A stretch of DNA of 64,000 bases from Microglena sp. YARC (Eukaryota > Chlorophyta > Chlorophyceae > Chlamydomonadales > Chlamydomonadaceae): NCBI GenBank assembly GCA_022414725.1, contig CM039462.1:117321966-117385965 (forward strand). The letters are read 5' to 3'. Position numbers and translations under genes: made by a program. Below, piece after piece: positions 1 to 10,199 of the stretch; within the stretch, counting starts at the first letter, position 1, and every line of letters starts with the position of its first letter. The notes under the pieces are model-generated. The model saw only the letters and a list, made by a program, of their open reading frames with translations, was not told where the DNA came from and ran no database searches.

Positions 1-84
1 GGCCCTCAAGTAGCTCTTCATTTGAAGCACGTAGTGGACCCGCGCTCTAAGGTGATCGGTCAACGGACAGAATCACTCAGACGG

Positions 85-1084
85 NNNNNNNNNNNNNNNN
101 NNNNNNNNNNNNNNNNNNNNNNNNNNNNNNNNNNNNNNNNNNNNNNNNNNNNNNNNNNNNNNNNNNNNNNNNNNNNNNNNNNNNNNNNNNNNNNNNNNNN
201 NNNNNNNNNNNNNNNNNNNNNNNNNNNNNNNNNNNNNNNNNNNNNNNNNNNNNNNNNNNNNNNNNNNNNNNNNNNNNNNNNNNNNNNNNNNNNNNNNNNN
301 NNNNNNNNNNNNNNNNNNNNNNNNNNNNNNNNNNNNNNNNNNNNNNNNNNNNNNNNNNNNNNNNNNNNNNNNNNNNNNNNNNNNNNNNNNNNNNNNNNNN
401 NNNNNNNNNNNNNNNNNNNNNNNNNNNNNNNNNNNNNNNNNNNNNNNNNNNNNNNNNNNNNNNNNNNNNNNNNNNNNNNNNNNNNNNNNNNNNNNNNNNN
501 NNNNNNNNNNNNNNNNNNNNNNNNNNNNNNNNNNNNNNNNNNNNNNNNNNNNNNNNNNNNNNNNNNNNNNNNNNNNNNNNNNNNNNNNNNNNNNNNNNNN
601 NNNNNNNNNNNNNNNNNNNNNNNNNNNNNNNNNNNNNNNNNNNNNNNNNNNNNNNNNNNNNNNNNNNNNNNNNNNNNNNNNNNNNNNNNNNNNNNNNNNN
701 NNNNNNNNNNNNNNNNNNNNNNNNNNNNNNNNNNNNNNNNNNNNNNNNNNNNNNNNNNNNNNNNNNNNNNNNNNNNNNNNNNNNNNNNNNNNNNNNNNNN
801 NNNNNNNNNNNNNNNNNNNNNNNNNNNNNNNNNNNNNNNNNNNNNNNNNNNNNNNNNNNNNNNNNNNNNNNNNNNNNNNNNNNNNNNNNNNNNNNNNNNN
901 NNNNNNNNNNNNNNNNNNNNNNNNNNNNNNNNNNNNNNNNNNNNNNNNNNNNNNNNNNNNNNNNNNNNNNNNNNNNNNNNNNNNNNNNNNNNNNNNNNNN
1001 NNNNNNNNNNNNNNNNNNNNNNNNNNNNNNNNNNNNNNNNNNNNNNNNNNNNNNNNNNNNNNNNNNNNNNNNNNNNNNNNNNNN
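85..1084. other. Assembly gap (1,000 N)
   Basis: Exactly 1,000 ambiguous bases, which suggests a gap of unknown true size. It cuts into the left end of the repeated exon array that begins immediately after it, so the number of exon copies on that side is unknown. Confidence 0.98.
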
Positions 1085-1875
1085 CAGAAAGAGGGAGGGA
1101 GCCAACCATGAAGCCGCTTGTCTGGGCTTGACAGTGTCATAGGGGCTGCTTAGCTAACCAGCCTCATCACCAACGACCACCCACCACACCACCACCACCA
1201 CCACACAACACACCTCACACAACTATCCCTACCCCCCACACACGCACTACACACACACACCCTTACCTCAGAAAGATAGCCCCGTGAAGCGCTTGTTGGC
1301 TGACAGCATTCATAGGTGCTGCCTTAGCTACCCAGCCTCACACCACCCACCCCCAACACACCGCCACCAACACACAACTATCCCCTACCCCCCCCCCCCC
1401 CCCCCCCCCCACATACACCCCCCACCCTTACCTCAGAAAGATAGCCCGTTGAAGCCGCTTGTCTGCTGACAGCGTCATAGGTGGCTGCTTAACTACCCAG
1501 CCTCATCCACCACCCACCCACCACAACACAACCCCACCACCAACTAGACACCACTCACACAACTATCCCCACCCCATCCCACACACCCCCACGCGACAAT
1601 ACACAACACAACACCCTTACCCTCAGAAGATAGCCCCGTTTTGAAGCCGCTTGTCTGGTGACACGTCATAGGTGCCTGCTTATGCTACCCAGCCCTACCA
1701 CCACCCACCACACCACCACCACCCACCGCCGCCACCCACACACAGACACCACCTCACACAACTATCCCCTACCCCCCCACACACACGCACATACTTTACA
1801 CCCCCACCCTTACCTCAGAAAGATAGCCCCGTTGAAGCCGCCAGTCTGGCTGACAGACATCACTAGGTGGCTGCA
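1085..1875 (-). repeat. Five tandem copies of a TL29-like exon ('TYDAV...GFNGAIFL'), unit A
   Basis: Five units of 165-190 bp each carry a 55-60 bp minus-strand exon near 1085-1152, 1267-1322, 1432-1487, 1623-1680 and 1814-1875. The consensus reads T-Y-D-A-V-S-Q-T-S-G-F-N-G-A-I-F-L and ends CTGAG|GTAAGG, a good donor, with AG acceptors such as ctaagcag or ctctgcag upstream. It matches the segment after the distal helix of class-I peroxidases, in the form seen in the lumenal TL29/APX4 branch. Copies differ by small indels, so most would shift frame if spliced. The introns between copies are C/A-rich. The same exon occurs once near 49.6 kb in unit C. Confidence 0.6.
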
Positions 1876-2018
1876 GAGCGCAACCCAGACGCAAGGTGTC
1901 CAGCATCCTCTTCTGTTCACCATCTGTGTGTGTGTGTGTGTGTGTGTTGGTGGTGTGCTGAGTTAGCTCTGCAGCCACTATATTTCTGACACCCCACCTC
2001 ATTTACCACAGCTGACGC
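1876..2018 (-). pseudogene. Degenerate exon-2 tail and adjacent conserved segment of the TL29-like gene
   Basis: Reverse complement of 1966-2018 reads A-S-A-V-V-N-E followed by GT, a decayed copy of the end of exon 2 seen intact at 7065-7210. The neighbouring bases 1876-1922, followed by a (TG)n run, are paralogous to 49805-49880, so this order is shared by units A and C. The segment may include the missing exon between exon 2 and the TYDAV exon, but I could not read a convincing distal-histidine motif in it. Confidence 0.4.
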
Positions 2019-2039
2019 GTGCAGATAAAAGCTTGCAAA

Positions 2040-2230
2040 AAAAGTACACAAATAAGGACACAAATACATGTTTCCAGCGGTCCATCGCAAAAAAAAAGGT
2101 ACACACAAATAAGGTACACAAAAACATGTTTCCTGGCTATCGGAAAAAAAAACAGGTACACAAATACATGCATTTCCTGGATCGGAAAAAAAAAAGGACA
2201 AAAATGGATACAAACCCATGAAAAACCCAT
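2040..2230. repeat. A-rich short tandem repeat
   Basis: Three to four degenerate units of about 50-60 bp combine an A-run of 8-10, 'ggtacacaaatac' and 'tttcctgg'. No gene is supported here. The whole stretch is open on both strands only because it is simple sequence. Confidence 0.6.
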
Positions 2231-2380
2231 TTGGTCTATTTTGATATTCTCCCTGGCCAGACCAGTTTACCCCATGATGGTGAAGGCATGCAACTAGAGG
2301 TACACACTCCAAACAATTAAAAGAACATACAGGGTGGGGTTGGGTATTGGGTTTAGGGTTTGGGGGTAAGGGGCTGTAGC

Positions 2381-2575
2381 CAGGGTACTTCAAATGGCCA
2401 AATCGGCCAGCGCTCTAGCGCACTTGAAAACAAAAAAACTGCGCTTTGTAGTGCAAAAAGCGCAAAAAATGCTTGCTGCGCCCACAGGGGGTTGCAAAAC
2501 ACTGCGCTTAAAGCGCAGAGGGGGTCAACAAGTCAGAGCTCAAAAGAGCAGAAGCGCGCACTTTGAATTACCCTG
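2381..2575. mobile_element. hAT-like miniature element, family 1, copy 1
   Basis: The element begins CAGGGTACTTCAAA and ends TTTGAATTACCCTG, giving terminal inverted repeats, and its interior is packed with GCGC and AAAGCGC palindromes. Two other copies lie at 12913-13105 and 41623-41796. This copy has no matching flanking 8-mers (gctgtagc versus catgcatc), so its flanks have probably been rearranged. Its left flank is a sequence also found at 3640-3680. There is no coding capacity. Confidence 0.75.
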
Positions 2576-2639
2576 CATGCATCGGATCCGCCATGTGACG
2601 TTAAAATAAATGAAGGTAGGGAAAGCAATTGCAAGAGAC

Positions 2640-3060
2640 TAGTATGGATTGGGAGAGGCACGAGGATCAACGTTACATAATGTGTAGCTGAACGTACAAG
2701 CTGCATTGTAGCTGAACATTGTGAGAGGCACGAGGATCAACGTTACATAATGTAATAACCATGCTCTGAGTTAGTGAGGCATGGGGCGCGTTGGGACTTC
2801 AATTTCTCGCACATCTTTGGATTGGCCGAGTGGTAGGCTCATGGAAGCTACCAATAAGGTAAGCTTCTGCTTGTAGCTGAACATACTAGCATTATTAACC
2901 ATGCTCTGAGTTTGACTAATGATGGGGAAAAGTTTCACTTAGATATTAGATATACGAACATAATACAACGTGGCTGGTAGAAGATGTGGAATTCAGTGGT
3001 GAGAATTCCATGTCTTGGGAGTACACATGCTATGTATGGATTCCATGTCGTCTCGGAATT
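2640..3060. repeat. Dispersed-repeat fragments ('cacgaggatcaacgttacat' family)
   Basis: The block 'gattgggagaggcacgagg' plus 'atcaacgttacataatg' occurs at 2648 and 2722 and again at 3477, 3700, 21465 (inverted) and 62950 (inverted). The longer version runs into 'gagagcggatcacacaa' and then into the LTR-like sequence described at 20355-21459. No coding region is seen. Confidence 0.6.
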
Positions 3061-3062
3061 AA

Positions 3063-3480
3063 AGTGGTGAGAATTCCATGTCAAGGTAGGGAAAACGCTT
3101 GTAGGAGGCTAATATGAATTGAAGTGGTGCGAATTCCATGTCAAGGTAGGGAAAACACTTGTACGAGGCTAATATGAATTGAAGTGGTGCGAATTCCATG
3201 TCAAGGTAGGGAAAACACTTGTAAGAGGCTAATATGAATTGAAGTGGTGCGAATTCCATGTCAAGGTAGGGAAAACACTTGTAAGAGGCTATTATGAATT
3301 GAAGTGGTGCGAATTCCATGTCAAGGTAGGGAAAACACTTGTAAGAGGCTAATATGAATTGAAGTGGTGCGAATTCCATGTCAAGGTAGGGAAAACACTT
3401 GTAAGAGGCTAATATGAATTGAAGTGGTGCGAATTCCATGTCAAGGTAGGGAAAACACTTGTAAGAGGCTAATATGGATT
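3063..3480. repeat. 60-bp satellite, seven copies
   Basis: A 60-bp unit containing 'gaattccatgtcaaggtagg' and 'gaggctaatatgaattgaag' is repeated head to tail with only a few substitutions. Because 60 is divisible by three, the minus strand reads as a perfect 20-residue peptide repeat, which is an arithmetic artefact and not evidence of a gene. Confidence 0.9.
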
Positions 3481-3760
3481 GGGAAAGACACGAGGATCAA
3501 CGTTACATAATGCGTGCTAAGAGAGCGGATCACACAAACTGCGACACAAGGAGCTGTAGCAGGTAGGAAGGAAGGCACGCCGGTTGTCGGGTGGTATATG
3601 TCCACCCATCTCCATGCCTTAGTGTGTGTGTCTGTGGGGTGGGTATTGGGTTTAGGGTTTGGGGGTAAGGGGCTGTAGCGGGTAGAAAGGAAGGTATGGA
3701 TTGGGAGAGGCACGAGGATCAACGTTACATTATGTGCTCTAAGAGAGCGGATCACACAAT
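3481..3760 (+). repeat. Dispersed repeat with telomere-like core
   Basis: Two copies of the 'cacgaggatcaacgttacat' block flank 'gggtattgggtttaggg', itself a duplicate of 2335-2380. The region also holds the first copy of the 'tatatgtccacccatctcc' unit that is amplified from 4100 onward. Confidence 0.5.
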
Positions 3761-3856
3761 GTGATTATCCGACATACGTAGGTAACTGAGTTGGCATAAT
3801 GCACACCGGTTCCTGTTCCCTCCACGACCCGTGTTGCCTGCCGCCAGGCGCTAAGA
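3761..3856 (+). mobile_element. Solo LTR fragment of the small LTR element
   Basis: About 95 bp starting 'tgtgattatccgacatacg' match the 5' part of the LTRs at 20.36-20.57 and 21.24-21.46 kb, in opposite orientation to those. The preceding 'gcggatcacacaa' is also shared with the flank of the complete element. Only the LTR start remains. Confidence 0.55.
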
Positions 3857-4097
3857 GAAACTGCAACACAATAATTAGGGCTAGCAATAAGAGCCATGCA
3901 TGCAGGTCATACCACGCCTCACAAGGCACGACTTCAAGCCACCCTCTCACAAAATACTAGATTCCAGCAAGCCAACCGGTTATTTGGGGGGCTTCTCATG
4001 GTAGCTTCATCTCATAATGTGCGCTAAGAGAGCGGATCACACAAACTGCGACACAAGGGGCTGTAGAAGGTAGGAAGGAAGGCAGGCCGGTTGTCGG
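3857..4097. other. No gene recognised
   Basis: Unique-looking sequence containing one more partial copy of the 'gagagcggatcacacaa' family (about 4022-4045). No exon signal stands out. Confidence 0.4.
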
Positions 4098-4575
4098 GTG
4101 GTATATGTCCACCCATCTCCATGCCTTAGTGTGTGTGTCAGGTGGTTGTCAGGTGGTTGTCAGGTGGTATATGTCCACCCATCTCCATGCCTTAGTGTGT
4201 GTGTCAGGTGGTTGTCAGGTGGTTGTCAGGTGGTTGTCAGGTGGTATATGTCCACCCATCTCCATGCCTTAGTGTGTGTGTCAGGTGGTTGTCAGGTGGT
4301 TGTCAGGTGGTTGTCAGGTGGTATATGTCCACCCATCTCCATGCCTTAGTGTGTGTGTCAGGTGGTTGTCAGGTGGTTGTCAGGTGGTTGTCAGGTGGTT
4401 CTCAGGTGGTATATGTCCACCCATCTCCATGCCTTAGTGTGTGTGTCAGGTGGTTGTCAGGTGGTTGTCAGGTGGTTGTCAGGTGGTATATGTCCACCCA
4501 TCTCCATGCCTTAGTGTGTGTGTCAGGTGGTTGTCAGGTGGTTGTCAGGTGGTTGTCAGGTGGTTGTCAGGTGGC
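4098..4575. repeat. 11-bp minisatellite with higher-order structure
   Basis: The 11-mer 'ttgtcaggtgg' is repeated in runs of two to five. The runs are separated by a constant block 'tatatgtccacccatctcc' plus 'atgccttagtgtgtgtg', giving six higher-order units of 55-90 bp. Run length changes from unit to unit, as expected for replication slippage. Confidence 0.9.
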
Positions 4576-5412
4576 ATATTCAGATCCACCTCCTAGATCA
4601 CAGCTGACGCCTTGATGAAGGCATGGTAACTAGAAGAGCACTAAAAGTGGTTGGGTGGTTGGGTGGTTGGGTGGGTGGGTGGCATATTCTGATCCACCTC
4701 CTTGACCACAGCTGACGCCTTGATGAAGGCATGGTAACTAGAAGAGCACCAAAAGTGGTTGGGTGGTTGGGCGGGTGGGTGGCATATTCTGACCCACCTC
4801 CTTGACCACAGCTGACGCCTTGCTGAAGGCATGATAACTAGAAGAGCACCAAAAGTGGATGGGTGGTTGGGCGGGTGGCATATTCTGATCCACCTCCTTG
4901 ACCACAGCTGACGCCTTGCTGAAGGCATGATAACTAGAAGAGCACCAAAAGTGGTTGGGTGGTTGGGCGGGTGGCATATTCTGATCCACCTCCTTGACCA
5001 CAGCTGACGCCTTGCTGAAGGCATGATAACTAGAAGAGTACCAAAAGTGGTTGGTTGGTTGGTTGGGTGGCATATTCTGATCCACCTCCTTGACCACAGC
5101 TGACGCCTTGCTGAAGGCATGATAACTAGAAGAGTACCAAAAGTGGTTGGTTGGTTGGTTGGGTGGCATATTCTGATCCACCTCCTTGACCACAGCTGAC
5201 GCCTTGCTGAAGGCATGATAACTAGAAGAGTACCAAAATTGGTTGGTTGGTTTGTTGGGTGGCATATTCTGATCCACCTCCTTGACCACAGCTGACGCCT
5301 TGCTGAAGGCATGATAACTAGAAGAGTACCAAAATTGGTTGGTTGGTTGGTTGGGTGGCATATTCTGATCCACCTCCTTGACCACAGCTGACGCCTTGGT
5401 AAAGGCATGATA
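4576..5412 (-). repeat. Nine tandem copies of the exon-2 tail of the TL29-like gene (~97 bp unit)
   Basis: Each ~97 bp unit contains, on the minus strand, (a)ag|GCGTCAGCTGTGGTCAAGGAG|gtggatcag, which reads A-S-A-V-V-K-E followed by a splice donor. This is exactly the last seven codons and donor of exon 2 at 7065-7210. The rest of each unit is intron-like, with a variable (ttgg)n/(tgggtgg)n run. The tail of a real exon together with its donor has therefore been amplified inside the following intron. If used, the 21-bp segments would be in-frame micro-exons. I regard that as possible but undemonstrated. Confidence 0.6.
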
Positions 5413-5532
5413 TATTAAAAAAAAAAAAAAAAAAAAAGGGTGGGGCCGACATATGAACGTATAATCAAACGTTCATATATTCATGCGTATAATCGTATAT
5501 TTGTTTTCTTATTCTCGAAACGTATACTCATA
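5413..5532. other. A-run and AT-rich unique sequence
   Basis: A run of about 24 A is followed by AT-rich sequence with several 'cgtata' and 'catatg' palindromes. No gene is seen. Confidence 0.4.
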
Positions 5533-5845
5533 TGTACGTCAAAACATATGAGTAGTGTACGTCGAAAATACAGCTCACTTCCCGGCATTTAATTTCTAGG
5601 TTTTCATTCAATGTTTAAGATAGACGATTGGAAGGCTATTGACTTTCTCTATCACAATATGAAATACAATTAACCTTTCAAGGACGCCATTTCGTACGTC
5701 AAAACGTAAGAGTAGTGTACGTCGAAAATACAGCTCACTTCCCGGCATTTGACTTTCTAGGTTTTCATTCAATGTTTAAGATAGCTCATTTAAAAGCTAT
5801 TGACTTTCTCTATCACAATATGATATACAATTACCATTTCAAGTG
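5533..5845. repeat. ~155 bp tandem duplication, two copies
   Basis: Two near-identical blocks begin 'cgtacgtcaaaac' (about 5533 and 5694). They share 'gtgtacgtcgaaaatacagc', 'cttcccggcattt' and 'ctattgactttctctatcac'. No coding signal is present in either. Confidence 0.8.
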
Positions 5846-6989
5846 TTGAAGTGTACCATTTTGTTTAAATTTGACCCAAAGTTTGATTTAGATAGCCACC
5901 TATCAGGCACATATATCAGAGTGTCACCTAGCCTTCCATTCCATTGTGCTCCCATGTGGGCTTGGTGGATTGATGGTGCAAGCCAAGTGCAATTTGAGCA
6001 TGGAAAATATTGCACTATAGTTACATACTAACATCATTATACATGTACGCAGTTTACCAAGGTAATGCTACCGCCTTGTGGGGCGTGGTGTTAAAGGAGC
6101 ACGTCGTATGCGGGTGGGGGGCGGTCTCCTACCTTAATTGGACAAGCTACCATCTCGGTTGAAAACGACCTGGAAGGCTAAGAGCGACCGAAGGGGGAGT
6201 CGCCCCCCCGACTCATCATCATCAAGCGATCTGGTCTATGACTAGACCGTTGTATATCACTGAAAGGTGCTGTACACAGTTATATACTAGACCATCTGGC
6301 GTTGAATGGCTCCCTTAGATTGGCATATATACTGATATCATTATACATGTACACAGTTATATGTTTTTCAAATCAAACAGAGGAAATCTTTTTACTTTTC
6401 TCTTTCCCCCTCCCTTTTTTCCAAGACCCAAAACAGAATCCTTATTCCATTTTTTGTAGATTTGGGACATATTTAGTCAATTTCAGTATAAACAAAAAAT
6501 GTTTTCTAGGTACATTATTCCGATTTTAGTCGATTTGGGACATATTTAGTCAATTTCAGTAAAACAAAATGTGTTTTAGGTTTATTATTCAATTTTGGCA
6601 ATTTTGGCAATTTTTGCCAAAACGGGGTCTAGTATTCCGATCGGAATATATTCAGGAAAAAAAGATCCCTAACGTTATATACAAGACTAACTGGCGTTGA
6701 ATGGCTCCCTTAGATTGGCGCCCCGCTTCTCGGTCAGCACACTTTCTGGCCGTGATTGCTTCATCTGAGAGTTGGATAACCTAAACTTGCCATATTTCTT
6801 TTTTGAGAGTTGATATGAGATACAAATGAAATTAGCTATGTGGCAATACCTTTAAACCCACGTGAAAGTATTTTCTCCAGAAGTACATACAAATCTCGTA
6901 CGTTTTCATACGTTTATATTCATACGTTCATGCGTTCATACGTTTATACGGCATACACAAATCAAAATATATGATTGCTTACCACAACT
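5846..6989. other. AT-rich spacer without recognised gene
   Basis: Contains an inverted SINE-like copy (6076-6241) and a direct repeat 'ctggcgttgaatggctccct' at 6296 and 6690. It also holds a duplicated 'gatttgggacatatttagtc' and repeated 'tcatacgtt' words near 6900. Short open frames here have no protein-like features. Confidence 0.5.
6076..6241 (-). mobile_element. SINE-like element, copy 2
   Basis: Reverse complement matches 37141-37303 over its length, starting 'tagaccagatcgct', passing through 'gagtcggggggcgactccc' and ending in the 'ggtaggagaccgc' region. The 37.1 kb copy has a tRNA-type B-box word GGTTCGACTCC. Here that box reads GGGGCGACTCC, so it has decayed. Confidence 0.5.
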
Positions 6990-7064
6990 AATGACAACTA
7001 GAGGCACATCGAAAGTGGTCGGTGGTTGGGTGGTTGGGTGGTTGGGTGGTATATTCTGACCCAC

Positions 7065-7210
7065 CTCCTTGACCACAGCTGATGCTGTGGCGGTGAAAGC
7101 TTCCCTCTGGTCCTTCTTCTGAAATCCGTTCAGGGATTTTACCTTCGGGTCCACGTCAGCCATAGCTGGCAAAGGAATAAATGCCAGCTGTGTGCCAGTA
7201 AGCAGGACGC
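7065..7210 (-). CDS. TL29/APX4-like thylakoid lumen protein, exon 2 (unit A)
   Basis: This minus-strand exon is bounded by ccatatccag| and |gtgggtcag. With the single G carried over from exon 1 (9757-9898) it gives 49 codons. The reading starts G-V-L-L-T-G-T-Q-L-A-F-I-P-L-P-A-M-A, a hydrophobic stretch ending in an A-x-A site, followed by D-V-D-P-K-V-K and N-G-F-Q-K-K-D-Q-R-E. Joined to the R-R-D of exon 1 this forms a twin-arginine lumen signal with a thylakoidal processing site after AMA. The exon ends in phase 0 at A-S-A-V-V-K-E. There is no lesion in this copy. Downstream exons lie further left, in tandem arrays. Assignment to the TL29/APX4 branch rests on those exons plus the signal layout. 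It could be another Tat-dependent lumen protein if the exons belong to different genes. Confidence 0.65.
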
Positions 7211-7275
7211 CTGGATATGGGTGGTACAACAATGACAGTTAGGCGGTATAATCAGGAACACTAGGCATGTGAGCT

Positions 7276-8880
7276 GAAGTGGGAAATACAGACACAACAA
7301 CATGCAAACACATCACATACACACTGACACAGTGCACACACACTGACACAGCACATACACACATGCACACACATGTACAACCACCACACACCACACACAC
7401 ACACACATGCATGCATGCACACACAACATGTACAACCACCACACACCACACACACAAACACACATGCATGCATGCACACACAACATGCACAACCACCACA
7501 CACCACACACACACAAACACATATGCATGCATGCACACACAACATGTACAACCACCACACACCACACACACAAACACACATGCATGCATGCACACACAAC
7601 ATATACAACCACCACACACCACACACACAAACACACATGCATGCATGCACACACATGTACAACCACCACACACCACACACACAAACACACATGCATGCAT
7701 GCACACACAACATGTACAACCACCACACACCACACACACAAACACACATGCATGCATGCACACACAACATGTACAACCACCACACACCACACACACAAAC
7801 ACACATGCATGCATGCACACACAACATGTACAACCACCACACACTACACACACAAACACACATGCATGCATGCACACACAACATGTACAACCACCACACA
7901 CCACACACACAAACACACATGCATGCATGCACACACAACATGTACAACCACCACACACCACACACACAAACACACATGCATGCATGCACACACAACATGT
8001 ACAACCACCACACACCACACACACAAACACACATGCATGCATGCACACACAACATATACAACCACCACACACACAAACACACATGCATGCATGCACACAC
8101 AACATGTACAACCACCACACACCACACACACAAACACACATGCATGCATGCACACACAACATGTACAACCACCACACACCACACACACAAACACACATGC
8201 ATGCATGCACACACAACATACAACCACCACACACCACACACACAAACACACATGCATGCATGCACACACAACATGTACAACCACCACACACCACACACAC
8301 AAACACACATGCATGCATGCACACACAACATGTACAACCACCACACACCACACACACAAACACACATGCATGCATGCACACACAACATGTACAACCACCA
8401 CACACCACACACACAAACACACATGCATGCATGCACACACAACATGTACAACCACCACACACACACACACAAACACACATGCATGCATGCACACACAACA
8501 TGTACAACCACCACACACCACAACAACACATTACACACACACATGCATGCATGCACACACAACATGTACAACCACCACACACCACACACACAAACACACA
8601 TGCATGCACACACAACATGTACAACCACCACACACCACACACACAAACACACATGCATGCATGCACACACAACATGCACACACACACCACACACACAAAC
8701 AAACACACATGCATGCATGCACAAACAACATATACAACCACCACACACCAAACAAACACTGCATGCACACACAACATGTACAACCACCACACACCAAACA
8801 CACACACAACACAAAATACACACACACAGCACACATACACATGCATGAACAATATATGCAACCACCACAAACAAACTCAC
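7276..8880. repeat. 57-bp CA-rich satellite, about 25 copies, within intron 1 of the TL29-like gene
   Basis: The unit contains 'acacacatgcatgcatgc', 'cacaacatgtacaacc' and 'accacacaccacacac', repeated head to tail at 54-58 bp. A 57-bp period is a multiple of three, so long frames stay open in several phases and give Thr/His or Val/Cys repeats. None is a credible protein. It lies between exon 2 (7210) and exon 1 (9757) of the minus-strand gene. Confidence 0.9.
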
Positions 8881-9056
8881 ACCACACACACACACCACAC
8901 ACACACGCACACACACAAGCATGCAAATGCAACATATACAACCACTACACTCGTGCACCACACAAACATACAACATGCAGGCACAAAATCACACAGATAT
9001 TGACACAAACAAAAAACAACGTACATAAACACCCACACACCACACAGGCATGCACA

Positions 9057-9087
<31 letters not shown>

Positions 9088-9640
9088 CACTACACACACA
9101 CGCACACACACAACACACACAAATGCATATGCAACATATACAACCACTTCACACGCGCACCACACAAACACACAACATCTATACACACAATCACACATAG
9201 ATAGACACAAGCATGCACACACAATGTACATAATCACCCACACACCACACAAGCATGAACACACACAAAACCATGCAAACACACACAACCATACACACAT
9301 ACATAAAACCATAAAGACACACACACACACACACACATCGCACACAACCACACACAAACTCTCACACACACACGCACACAACCGTACACAAAGACATACA
9401 ACCATATTCGCACACAAACCATATTCACACACACACAAACAACCAAACACACACACAATCACACACAGAAGCCCCACAGTCAAACACACCCACCTACACA
9501 CAGCCATACAGTCCCAAACACAAACACACACACATATATAACCATAACAACACACCACACATGCACACCACACCACAGACACACAAAACACATACAACCA
9601 TTAAGACACACACACACATACTCAACTACCCCATGTCACC
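8881..9640. repeat. Irregular (CA)n-rich intron sequence
   Basis: CA dinucleotide runs are interspersed with 'caaccata' and 'atgcaaatgcaacatataca' blocks. The same kind of sequence fills the equivalent intron in unit B (25760-26390) and unit C (55210-56390). Confidence 0.8.
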
Positions 9641-9756
9641 AACCAACTCAATGCCCCAACCCTAAATACACCCCACCCCTAACCTCGGTCAACCCAAACC
9701 AAACACAAAACCTCAACCAACTTCAACCCAACCCAACCCTTCCCCATACCACCCAC

Positions 9757-9898
9757 CAGCAGCCACCATAGCATCCCTCCTTCCTAGCTGGCAGCCAGCC
9801 TGTCGCTGTCCAGCCTGGCAGGCCACATTGAGTGATCGGCGTGCTGAGGGCCTCTGGGTCCGGACAGAAGGTCTGGTAAAGCGGTTTGACAACTGCAT
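9757..9898 (-). CDS. TL29/APX4-like thylakoid lumen protein, exon 1 (unit A)
   Basis: The minus-strand ATG at 9896-9898 opens 47 codons plus one base, ending GCTGCTG|GTGGGT. The N-terminus is M-Q-L-S-N-R-F-T-R-P-S-V-R-T-Q-R-P-S-A-R, rich in Ser, Arg and Thr with no acidic residue, as in chloroplast transit peptides. It ends G-R-R-D-A-M-V-A-A. The junction to exon 2 keeps phase and yields RRDAMVAAGVLLTG, a twin-arginine motif followed by a hydrophobic core. I infer import into the plastid and then Tat-pathway transfer into the thylakoid lumen. This is the only one of three copies with an undamaged exon 1: unit B (26540-26700) is frameshifted, and unit C (56511-56656) is frameshifted and has lost the first Arg of the pair. 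Confidence 0.7.
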
Positions 9899-10090
9899 GA
9901 TGATGTTTGGCTTGGCTTGATCGGCTCGGTTTGGCCCTGGTGGAGAATGGGATAGGTTTAGCGAAGGCTGGGGTGGGGGGAGAGAGCGAGGGGGGGGAGA
10001 GGGGCGGTTCGGGTCGGGGTTGGTAGGGTAAAGAACGACAGAGAAGTGGGGGAGAGGATGGACAGACGGGAAACGATTCCGATCTGATGC
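9899..10090. promoter_or_regulatory. Shared 5' region between divergent genes
   Basis: This stretch separates the start of the minus-strand TL29-like gene from the plus-strand unrecognised gene. It is conserved in all three units, including 'ggcttgatcggctcggtttgg' or close variants and the 'gggaaacgattccgat' block. It is therefore a candidate bidirectional promoter. No defined TATA box is seen, and the evidence is positional plus conservation among paralogues only. Confidence 0.3.
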
Positions 10091-10199
10091 CTAGTGTGCG
10101 CAGGCGATTGATCGGATCAGTTAGTGAGATCGGAGGGTCGAGTTGTAGCCCTAGCTGGACCGCACTGTCTTCGACCCCGCCCCCCCGCGGGCCCCCCGA

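Noticed and set aside
3059..3439. Perfect 20-residue peptide repeat on the minus strand
   Set aside because: A 60-bp satellite automatically keeps one frame open. There is no start or composition supporting a protein.
5843..6031. 62-codon plus-strand frame in AT-rich spacer
   Set aside because: Short, no homologue among the duplicated units and no splice or start support.
7239..9200. Several overlapping frames of 490-600 codons on both strands
   Set aside because: They are translations of the 57-bp CA satellite (Thr/His/Asn or Val/Cys/Met repeats), with no start context, no domain and equal openness in many frames.
1085..9898. Calling the unit A/C gene a true ascorbate peroxidase
   Set aside because: The exon with the distal Arg/His was not found, and the lumen signal plus exon peptides fit the TL29/APX4 branch better. 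Catalytic activity cannot be claimed.
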